Below, one piece after another: positions 45,628 through 54,181 of a stretch of DNA of 64,000 nucleotides. Both the position numbers and the translations under genes were made by a program. The stretch lies in the NCBI RefSeq assembly GCF_958450345.1, contig NC_088784.1:47794870-47858869 (forward strand), read 5' to 3'. The notes beneath the pieces are model-generated. The model did no database searches and had not been told where the DNA came from. It saw only the letters and a list, made by a program, of their open reading frames with translations. The stretch is from Calliphora vicina. Its lineage: Eukaryota > Arthropoda > Insecta > Diptera > Calliphoridae. Position 1 is the stretch's first letter. Every line of letters starts with the position of its first letter.

Positions 45628-45712
45628 CAGAATCAGTACGAAATTTTTTTGGAGACACAGAATCGTTGCCATTGTCATCGGATCTTGGTGACCTTGTTCT
45701 TTCATTGGAACC
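45628..45712 (-). CDS. Candidate host-gene internal exon (85 bp)
   Basis: On the minus strand a pyrimidine-rich tract ending TTTTTTTCATTTAG is followed by an 85-base open segment and then CTG|GTAAATG, a good donor. One frame is open throughout, encoding GSNERTRSPRSDDNGN and then DSVSPKKFRTDS. It is hydrophilic, rich in Ser, Asp and Arg, and looks like a disordered region of a nuclear protein. Base composition and codon use are more balanced than in the surrounding AT-rich DNA. I do not recognise the gene. A length of 85 is not a multiple of three, so it would shift phase between flanking introns. It could instead be chance. Confidence 0.45.
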
Positions 45713-45945
45713 CTAAATGAAAAAAATATTTAGCATGCACCAAACTATAAAGCGTGTTAATTAAATAAAATTCACCATTTTAAACAAAATTTGCAAACTA
45801 TATTTCCTATATTTTAACAGATAGGACTGTGACGCCGTTTAATCTTGATACTAGAGTTGGAAAAGTGAGTATTTTGGTACTCAGTACTCGGTACTCAATA
45901 CCAAAAATAAATAATAATTACTTTCAGCGTTGTATTCTTCAGTAG

Positions 45946-46136
45946 CAAGGTGCATTTAATAAGGTGCCATCGGCAGCACAGCTGATTATAGAAATAGCAC
46001 GCACAAATGTCAAACTACATATATAAAAAATATTCGCCCGTACGTCCGTATGTCAAACTCTATATATAAAAAATAAGTGAATTCGCCTGTATTTATTTAA
46101 ATTCGCCACTGCTGTCACCTTGTTAAATACGCCTTG
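45946..46136. mobile_element. CAAGG-ended MITE copy 1, TSD TTCAGTAG
   Basis: CAAGGTGCATTTAATAAGGT and its near-complement ending ...TACGCCTTG, flanked by TTCAGTAG at 45938-45945 and 46137-46144. 191 bp. AGCACAGC/GCTGT words pair inside. TIRs and 8-bp TSD fit hAT or P superfamilies. Confidence 0.75.
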
Positions 46137-46153
46137 TTCAGTAGATTAAAGAC

Positions 46154-46447
46154 CAAGGCGAATTTATACAAAGTGGAGTCAGTCAATCAGCTGATTACTC
46201 TTTTTTCGCTTGTTTGGTTCTAACATCTGTCAAAGCTTGTTTTTATACTTCAATATCTACATATTCTAAGCTAATTAACAAAATATTTATATTTTGCATA
46301 AATAAGTAAAGCTTTCACTATATAATTATCTACACTACATTTAGTTTTAATACATATTTGTTTAATTTTTAATTTCTGTTTTTTGACATTTGTTAAGACC
46401 ATTTGTTGTTTTTGTAGAACTACCACCACCTTGTATAAATTCGCCTT
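46154..46447. mobile_element. CAAGG-ended MITE copy 2, TSD ATTAAAGAC
   Basis: CAAGGCGAATTTATACAAAG faces CTTGTATAAATTCGCCTTG, flanked by ATTAAAGAC at 46145-46153 and 46448-46456 (nine bases; eight if one terminal base belongs to the element). Same terminal family as copy 1, whose TSD directly abuts this one. Confidence 0.75.
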
Positions 46448-46594
46448 GATTAAAGACACCAACATTTTTCATACCCGTGAAAATAACAAACTTTTGAACA
46501 TTTTTTTTGTTTTCACATATTTTGAAGAGAGTAAATAAAAAATACTCTCTGAGTATAATTTGCAGCAGAGAATTAAGTGGTTTAGGCTTTACAG

Positions 46595-47026
46595 TAGGGT
46601 GCTATAGCTGACAAGTCAACTTTTTCCGATTTTAAAAAGTCGACTTTTCGAACTTACGGCTTTTGGAAATTTATGAAAAGTCGACTTTCGAACTCTAGTT
46701 AATCGACTTTTTTTGTAAAAATTACATGGTTTCTACATTTATTAATGCGCCTTTTTTAATGTTTTGCAATATACATTTAATTTATCAAGAATAGAAGAAT
46801 GTTGTAAGAATTTTGTGTAGAAAAAAAACTTTATTTAATAAACATTTATTTATTATTTACATATATTAGCATATACTACAATAAATGCAATTAAATATTT
46901 TTTTAACATTCTAAAAAGTCGATTTTTTCGACTTTTATCGACTATTCGACTTTTGAGATATAAACGATTATTCGACTTTTTTCCGACCAAAAAGTCGATT
47001 TCGACTTTTCTACTTATAGCACCCTA
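46595..47026. mobile_element. hAT MITE with AAGTCGA repeats, TSD CTTTACAG
   Basis: Ends TAGGGTGCTATAG and CTTATAGCACCCTA, flanked by exact CTTTACAG at 46587-46594 and 47027-47034. The arms contain many AAGTCGACTTTT words in both orientations. 432 bp. A truncated relative begins at 50201. Confidence 0.88.
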
Positions 47027-47487
47027 CTTTACAGACAAATTTTTCAAAAAACTGTTTTTTGAAAAATCACTCAAACTATTTGGGGACATATAGGGCAAAA
47101 ATGGTTGTTTGTGCCAAAATTTGGAAAACGGGCTGTGATAGGGGATGGTCTTGGCTACATTCCCCCATACCAAGTTTTTTCCTGTACGGATAGGCGTTCA
47201 AACAAATTTTTCAAAAAACTGTTTTTTGAAAAATCACTCAAAGTTTTTGGGGACATATAGGGCAAAAATGGTTGTTTGTGCCAAAATTTGGAAAACGGGC
47301 TGTGATAGGGGATGGTCTTGGCTACATTCCCCCATACCAAGTTTTTTCCTGTACGGATAGGCGTTCTAACAAATTTTTCAAAAAACTGTTTTTTGAAAAA
47401 TCACTCAAACTATTTGGGGATATAGGGCAAAAATGGTTGTTTGTGCCAAAATTTGGAAAACGGGGCGTGATAGAGGAAGGTCTTGGC

Positions 47488-47675
47488 CATAGAGAACATA
47501 GAGCGGAAACTCGAAAAAAACTCAAACAAAAAAATTACTCAAAAAAGTTACACATAGGAGTGTTGTTTTTGTTTTCACATAGTTTTTTCTACTAATACAT
47601 TCTCACCACTTAGGTTTCTGACAACTGAGTTAGGTCTTTGACAGCAGAGTTTCCGCTCTATGTCTATTCTCTATG
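47488..47675. mobile_element. 188-bp MITE in the satellite, TSD GTCTTGGC
   Basis: Ends CATAGAGAACATAGAGCGGA and TTCCGCTCTATGTC...CTCTATG, flanked by exact GTCTTGGC at 47480-47487 and 47676-47683. Removing it restores a normal satellite unit. The same family is inserted again at 52865-53037. Confidence 0.88.
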
Positions 47676-48258
47676 GTCTTGGCTACATTCCCCCATACCA
47701 AGTTTTTTCCTGTACGGATAGGCGTTCCAACAAATTTTTCAAAAAACTGTTTTTTGAAAAATCACTCAAAGTTTTTGGGGACATATAGGGCAAAAACGGT
47801 TACTTGTGCCAAAATTTGGAAAACGGTACGTGATAGGGCATGTTCTTGGCTACATTCCCCCAAACTTGGTTTTTTCCTGTACGGATAGGCGTTCGAACAA
47901 ATTTTTCAAAAAACTGTTTTTTGAAAAATCACTCAAACTATTTGGGGATATATAGGGCAAAAATGGTTGTTTGTGCCAAAATTTGGAAAACGGGCTGTGA
48001 TAGGGGATGATCTTGGCTACATTTTCCCATACTTGGTTTTTTACTGTACGGATAGGCGTTCGAACAAAATTTTCAAAAAACTGTTTCTTGAAAAATCACT
48101 CAAACTATTTGGGGACATATAGGGCAAAAATGGTTATTTGTGCCAAAATTTGGAAAACGGGCTGTGATAGGGGATGGTCTTGGCTACATTCCCGCATACC
48201 AAGTTTTTTCCTATACGGATAGGCGTTCCAACAAATTTTTCAGCGTATGGATACATAA

Positions 48259-48840
48259 CATCTTTTAAAATGGATCTGTACTGGCCCATTTATGCCAAAA
48301 ACATTTTGCACTTACATCGGTCACACATCAGATCTGCTGGATGTCTCCTGGTCGAAAAACTACTTTATACTCTCAAGTTCCATGGATAAAACAGTACGTT
48401 TATGGCATATTTCGCGTAAAGAGTGTCTATGCTATTTCCAGCACATTGACTTTGTAACGGCCATAGCATTTCATCCTCGCGACGATCGTTACTTCCTCAG
48501 TGGCAGTTTAGATGGTAAACTACGTTTATGGAATATACCCGATAAGAAGGTGGCCTTATGGAATGAAGTTGACGGTCAAACGAAACTAATAACAGCGGCA
48601 AACTTTTGCCAAAACGGTCAATTTGCTGTAGTCGGTTCCTATGATGGTCGCTGTATTTTCTACAATACCGATCAATTGAAATATCATACTCAGATACATG
48701 TACGCTCGACACGTGGAAAAAATCGCATAGACCGTAAAATCAGCGGCATTGAACCCATGCCGGGTGAAGATAAAATCTTGGTTACATCTAACGACAGTCG
48801 TGTTCTTTTATACGATTTCAGCATTTTTCATCGCATGTAA
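48259..48840 (+). pseudogene. Wdr44: WDR44 (Rabphilin-11-like) WD40-repeat fragment, open but truncated at both ends
   Basis: The frame 48292-48840 encodes 182 residues nearly colinear with animal WDR44: IGHTSDLLDVSWSKNYFI, SSSMDKTVRLWHISRKECL, QHIDFVTAIAFHPRDDRYF, SGSLDGKLRLWNIPDKKV, TAANFCQNGQFAVVGSYDG, HVRSTRGKNRIDRKISGIEP and ILVTSNDSRV. WDR44 is a cytosolic Rab11-binding protein of recycling endosomes; this part covers about three WD40 blades. In the same frame similarity starts at 48259 just after a TAA (48256-48258), and no AG acceptor lies between that stop and 48292. At the right, similarity ends after LLYD and the frame stops at 48840. It adjoins the satellite on its left. I read it as a captured, intronless gene fragment. 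A real exon with an odd acceptor is less likely. Confidence 0.75.
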
Positions 48841-48881
48841 TGATTCGGTGCAAAAATGATTTTCTTTTATAGCAGCATCAC

Positions 48882-50109
48882 CAGTGTTGCCACCATTAAA
48901 ATTATAAACTACACATGCCTCATTCCTAAATTACACATACGAGAAAAAATTACACATGTAATTTTCGTGATTGCAATAGGAGAAATTGTCTAAAGGTGGT
49001 CATATTGTGAATATGTACAAGAAAACTTTTTTTAAAAAAATTAAAAAACTAATTTAAAAAAAAATATTTTTAAGTATAATTAGGTGATAAGATATAAGAT
49101 TCGGCACAGCCGAATATAGCTCTCTTACTTATTTTTTAGTGAACTTTTCTAATTTAACGAATTCTTGAGATCAGTCAAATATGTCAATCCCAAATACGAT
49201 TTTAACAAATAGATATTAACCAATGTTCATTCGAAGATTGTTCCATTTCTATTAAAAATTTAACAATATTTAAAAAAATAGCACACTGTTTGCCTTCGAA
49301 TTTGAATTTTTTCCTAATTTATATTAAGCACCTAATTTTGTAAATCACGTCACCTAAGTGATATTTATATGGATAGCGAAAACAAAATTTAAAAAATTTT
49401 AAAAATTTGTTTTTGTTTTATATACAAAATTTTCAAATTATTTTTGAAACTGCTAGTGTATACTGAAACCAATAACACGGTTTTCAGAACATGGTGAAAT
49501 GCGTTTTGAGTTTTTTAAACCATAAGCGATTTGAAAACGCTGCGTTTTCCAGAACATGGGTGAAAGTTAAATATTTTTTACTATTTGTTAAAAATTATAG
49601 CGAGAGAAAAATAGAAAAAAATAAATGAACACTTTACCGGTAAAATCTTGTAGGTAAAGAAATGTATAATTTTTGTAACGTTTATATTTTTAAAATATTG
49701 CGAACAACATAGCAATAATCTCCAAATTATTTATCGTATTTTTATGCAAACCTTAATGTTAATTTAGTTCAAACTTGATTCATATCTTCATACATACAAT
49801 TAAATTATACTGAGTAACAAACGAGTAAAATATAATAAATATGAATACATTTAGCTAGATTTGTTATTTATCAACTAAAATAGAGGATATAGCTTCTTTC
49901 CTTCATATAAACGTACATATTTATTTTCAGTCGGTGTTGAAATCTGAACAATACCAAAAATGATTGAAGACATACATTGACAATATACTTATTTTGGATA
50001 TAATTGGAATTTAAAACATGAATTACACATTCATTCAATTACACTGGGCTACACATCCAAGTTGAAATTACACACAATATGTGTAATTACACATGAAGTG
50101 GCAACACTG
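48882..50109. mobile_element. hAT element, TSD AGCATCAC
   Basis: Ends CAGTGTTGCCACC and AGTGGCAACACTG, flanked by exact AGCATCAC at 48874-48881 and 50110-50117. Subterminal ATTACACAT/ATGTGTAATT repeats. The interior includes the hairpin ATTCGGCACAGCCGAAT near 49101 also seen at 6405, and a segment (CTAATTTTGTAAATCACGTC near 49332) shared with 38391 in the Helitron. 1228 bp, no transposase. Confidence 0.88.
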
Positions 50110-50200
50110 AGCATCACGCATGTACAATGCTGCCATATTTATAAGCAAATATAAAGTAATGCCATACTTTTAAACTAAAGAAAAATATGTTGCCACATAC

Positions 50201-50790
50201 TAGGGTTCTATAGTCGAAACATAAAGTCGACTTTTCGACTTTTGCGATTTAAAAAAATTAATCCTCGAATTTTCGACTTTTGGTAACATGAAAAGTCGAC
50301 TTTCCGAACATTCGACTATTTAGTTAAATCGGCTTTTTCGACTTTCCGACTTTTTTCAACTATAATTTCTTGTAAATTTACATTTATTGATGAGCCTTTT
50401 GTAATGTTTAGCAATAAAAGTGATACATATCAAGGCTGTTTTTCTAATCCAAACGAGTACTTTGAATGGAAATTTAACATGTGTTTTGTTATTGTAACAA
50501 AAACAAAATACATGTAAAATTTCTACTAAAATCACTCGATTGCTATAGAAAAACAGCACATAAATAATATTATCATTTTCGTTTCTAATAGTTATTTTTA
50601 AATTTATAAAATAGTAAACAAATTTACATTACTAATTTGGCATGTTTATTGTCAAACACTTTCCTAAAAAATATGTTAAATGCTTTTAGTTTTTGTAGAA
50701 AAATTTGTAGAATTTTGTGTAGGAAGATTAATTTTTTTTTTTTCAGACTATTATTTTATTTTCAATTAAATATTTTTTAAAAATCTAAAA
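50201..50790. mobile_element. Truncated relative of the AAGTCGA hAT MITE
   Basis: It starts TAGGGTTCTATAGTCG and contains AAAGTCGACTTTTCGAC words like the element at 46595. Later words (CAATTAAATATTTTTTAA) also match, but the right terminus is absent before the satellite block. No TSD. Confidence 0.6.
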
Positions 50791-50819
50791 ACTTTATTTT
50801 TTTTTAATAAAAAAAAATT

Positions 50820-53178
50820 TGTTGGAACGCCTATCCGTACAGGAAAAAACTTGGTATGGGGGAATGTAGCCAAGACCTTCCTCTATCACGCCCCGTTTTC
50901 CAAATTTTGGCACAAACAACCATTTTTGCCCTATATGTCCCCAAATAGTCCCCGTTTTCCAAATTTTGGCACAAACAACCATTTTTGCCCTATATATCCC
51001 CAAATAGTTTGAGTGATTTTTCAAGAAACAGTTTTTTGAAAAATTTGATCGAACGCCTATCCGTACAGTAAAAAACCAAGTATGGGAAAATGTAGCCAAG
51101 ATCATCCCCTATCACAGCCCGTTTTCCAAATTTTGGCACAAGCAACCATTTTTGCCCTATATGTCTCAAATAGTTTGAGTGATTTTTCAAAAAATAGTTT
51201 TTTGAAAAATTTGTTCGAACACCTATCCGTACAGGAAAAACCATGTATGGGGAAATGTAGCCAAGAACATGCCCTATCACGCACCGTTTTCCAAATTTTG
51301 GCGCAAACAACCATTTTTGCCCTATATATCCCCAAATAGTTTGAGTGATTTTTCAAAAAACAGTTTTTTGAAAAATTTGTTCGAACGCCTATCCGTACAG
51401 TAAAAAACCAAGTATGGGAAAATGTAGCCAAGATCATCCCCTATCACAGACCGTTTTCCAAATTTTGGCGCAAGTAACCGTTTTTGCCCTATATGTCCCC
51501 AAAAACTTTGAGTGATTTTTCAAAAAACAGTTTTTTTAAAAATTTGTTTGCACGCCTATCCGTACAGGAAAAAACTTGGTATGGGGGAATGTAGCCAAGA
51601 CCATCCCCTATCACAGCCCGTTTTCCAAATTTTGGCACAAATAACCATTTTTGCCCTATATATCCCCAAATAGTTTGAGTGATCTTTCAAAAAACAGTTT
51701 TTTGAAAAATTTGTTCGAACGCCTATCCGTACAGGAAAAAACCAAGTTTGGGGGAATGTAGCCAAGAACATGCCCTATCACGCCCCGTTTTCCAAATTTT
51801 GGCACAAACAACCGTTTTTGCCCTATATGTCCCCAAATAGTTTGAGTGATTTTTCAAAAAACAGTTTTTTTAAAAATTTGTTCGAACACCGTACAGGAAA
51901 AAACCAAGTATAGGGGAATGTAGCCAAGACCTTCCTCTATCACGCCCCGTTTTCCAAATTTTAGCACAAGGCCCCATTTTTAAACAATAGGCTAAATAGT
52001 CGTTTGAGTGATTTTTTTGTATAAACGTTATTATTTGCTTATATTATGATTGTTTTTTAAAATAAATTTTTTTTTAATATATAAATTAAAAATGTAATTT
52101 ATTTTATTTTTTATTATCATTTTAAATAAATTTTTAAATAAATTAAAAATTTAGTTAAAGTGACTGTAAAGTTTGTTAGAAAATGAATAAAAGTTTGTTA
52201 GAGGCCGAAAATCCTCTCCCATGCACAAAAATGAAGAAGAATGGGCATTCAATGTTGATTGATAGTTTATATAAATTAAATAGTAAATTCGTGTATTTAA
52301 ACTTGGCAGCACTGAAAATTCAGTTTGTAAAGCAGAAACCACTCAATTCTCTGCTTCAAATTATTCTCAGAGAGTATTTTTTATTTACTCTCTTCAAAAT
52401 GAGTGAAAACAAAAAAGTTTGTTCAAAAAGTTTGTTATTTTCACGGGTATACTTTATTTATATAAAAATTAATTAACAGTGAATGCCTGTTCTTCTTAAT
52501 TTTTGTGCATGGGAGAGGATTTTCGGCCTCTAACAAACTTTTATACATTTTCTAACAAACTTTACAGTCACCTTAACTAAATTTTAAATTTATTTAAAAT
52601 GGTAATAAAAATAAAATAAATATGAATAAATTACATTTTTAATTTATATATTAAACAGTTTTTTATGTTAAAAAACACTCATATTATGTATGCTTCAAAA
52701 GCAAATAATAACGTTTATACAAAAAAATCACTCAAACGACTTTTTAGCCTATTGTTTAAAAATGGGGACTTGTGCCAAAATTTGGAAAACGGGGCGCGAT
52801 AGAGGAAGGTCTTGGCCACATTTCCCCATACTTGGTTTTTTCCCGTACGGATAGGTGTTCGAACCATAGAGAAACCACATAGAGCGGAAACTCTCCTGTG
52901 AAAGACCTAACTCAGTTGTCAAAAACCTAAGTGGTGAGAATGTATTAGTAAAAAAACTATGTGAAAACAAAAACAACACTCGTATGTGTAACTTTTTTGT
53001 TTGAGTTTTTTTTGAGTTTCCGCTCATGTTCTCTATGGTTCGAACAAATTTTTCAAAAAACTGTTTTTTGAAAAATCACTCTAACTATTTGGGGACATAT
53101 AGGACAAAAATGGTTACTTGTGCCAAAATTTGGAAAACGGGCTGTGATAGGTTTTTCCTGTACGGATAGGCGTTCGAA
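50820..53178. mobile_element. Foldback family 2: palindrome of two satellite-bearing arms (copies B and C)
   Basis: The left arm (50820-52275, satellite in reverse orientation in about seven units to 51965, then a unique AT-rich segment) is the inverted counterpart of the right arm (52458-53178), with about 180 bases between. Key paired words: AGGCCGAAAATCCTCTCCCA at 52202 with TGGGAGAGGATTTTCGGCCT at 52509, and AACGTTATTATTTGC with GCAAATAATAACGTT. The outer tips read GGAACGCCTATCCG and CGGATAGGCGTTCGAAC. The right arm's satellite is shorter and holds a MITE. Confidence 0.78.
52865..53037. mobile_element. Second MITE of the CATAGAGAA family, TSD GTTCGAAC
   Basis: Ends CATAGAGAAACCACATAGAG and CATGTTCTCTATG, flanked by exact GTTCGAAC at 52857-52864 and 53038-53045. 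Internal words match the copy at 47488-47675 in inverted orientation (AAAGACCTAACTCAGTTGTC). Inserted in a different position of the satellite unit. Confidence 0.88.
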
Positions 53179-53183
53179 CACGT

Positions 53184-53300
53184 TTGTTTATTTCCTTTAA
53201 ATAAACCGGATACTTTTGATTGCAAATAAAAGCCGTTTGTTTAGTAGTTTGAAAATTGTAACAACTCTTTATTTATTTCAAATGTACAACAACAGGATTA
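53184..53300 (+). repeat. LTR fragment related to the BEL element at 59.55 kb
   Basis: GTTTATTTCCTTTAAATAAA, then ATACTTTTGATTGCAAATAA and AAGCCGTTT match 59579-59634 in the same order. It lies between the satellite end and the left arm of the P-type element. Whether it is a solo LTR piece is unclear. Confidence 0.5.
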
Positions 53301-54060
53301 AATAGTCACTCAATGTTTTTTTTTTATACACGTTTATAAATTCGCAGAAGTAAAGACACACTTTATAATGTACACGAATTCAATTGAAAAACACAACACA
53401 CTTTAAGCAAAGACTATAAATATATAAAGATGTTGCACTGCCATACATTGTACTGCCAGTGCCAAATTTGTCGATGGCAGTACGGCTACTGCCACTTATT
53501 GTACTCAGAGAACTTATTATACTCTGAGAACGTATTATTCTCATCTCTCAGCAATTCATTCTTATATGCGTGCATACGTGTGTGCATGTATGTAACATAT
53601 TTTGCCACATCAAAAACAAACTAAAAGAAGTCTTGTTTTCACAAAAGTTATGTGCAAATAACCTGTGGAAAAAAATGTTACCGTTTGTGTTATTGTAGGG
53701 TAAGAATACGTGTTTTATTGTTGTAGAAATGAAACTATATCGATTCGCACCGAAATAAAAAACCTTTATTATATACATTTTTAGAATTACATATTTAGAG
53801 AGAAACAAAACTAGCAAATTATGAAAATAAACACTTAATTATTACATTACAATAATTAAATACCATAATTAAATGTTAAAATTTAGTAGTAATTTTTAAG
53901 CATTATTTTAAAACAAATTTTGCTGCAAATTATATTTACATTTGGTTACTATGGTAAAAATATAGAAAAAATACATACAGATTTTGATTTACCGTTATTT
54001 TAACTCATCACTTTTTGTGTTTACATTTGAAACTGTTCAAAAAGTACTTTATTTCAGTAT

Positions 54061-54181
54061 TCTAGTAAAAGTGAGTTACAAGTAGGTAGTGGTTGATATA
54101 AAATAAAAAAGTGAATTTAAAAATTGTAGTGCATCGCTCTAATAAAACGTTTAATAAATATAATAAATAATTAAAATCATA
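54061..54181 (+). promoter_or_regulatory. 5' leader of the P-type transposase gene
   Basis: AT-rich sequence between the left inverted repeat and ATG 54182. The start context AAAATCATAATG is A-rich as in many insect starts. ATG at 54182 is chosen because stops occur upstream in frame and the THAP cysteine begins 27 codons later. No definite promoter motif. Confidence 0.35.

Larger units (their letters stand above)
46470..48245 (+). mobile_element. Foldback family 2, arm copy A with ~167-bp satellite
   Basis: A unique segment (ATACCCGTGAAAATAACAAA, then ATAATTTGCAGCAGAGAA, then TTTAGGCTTTACAG) leads into tandem units of about 167 bp running from 47035. Each unit has CAAATTTTTCAAAAAACTG, GGGCAAAAATGG, GCCAAAATTTGGAAAACGGG and CTGTACGGATAGGCGTTC (starts near 47035, 47201, 47369, 47730, 47897, 48063). 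A hAT (46595-47026) and a MITE (47488-47675) are inserted. The same structure recurs inverted at 50820-52440 and direct at 52458-53178 and 58430-59160. Confidence 0.75.

Noticed and set aside
47145..48389. Repeated ~71-codon ORFs in the satellite (TNFSKNCFLKNHSKFLGTYR-like)
   Set aside because: They are the same frame of the 167-bp tandem unit, present in both satellite orientations and interrupted at unit boundaries; there is no start context or domain.
48243..48840. WDR44 segment as a functional exon spliced at TTTTTCAG|CG (48242)
   Set aside because: The WDR44 frame meets TAA at 48256-48258 after that acceptor, and no other AG lies before the homologous part. The right edge also loses homology. 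Only transcript data could rescue it.
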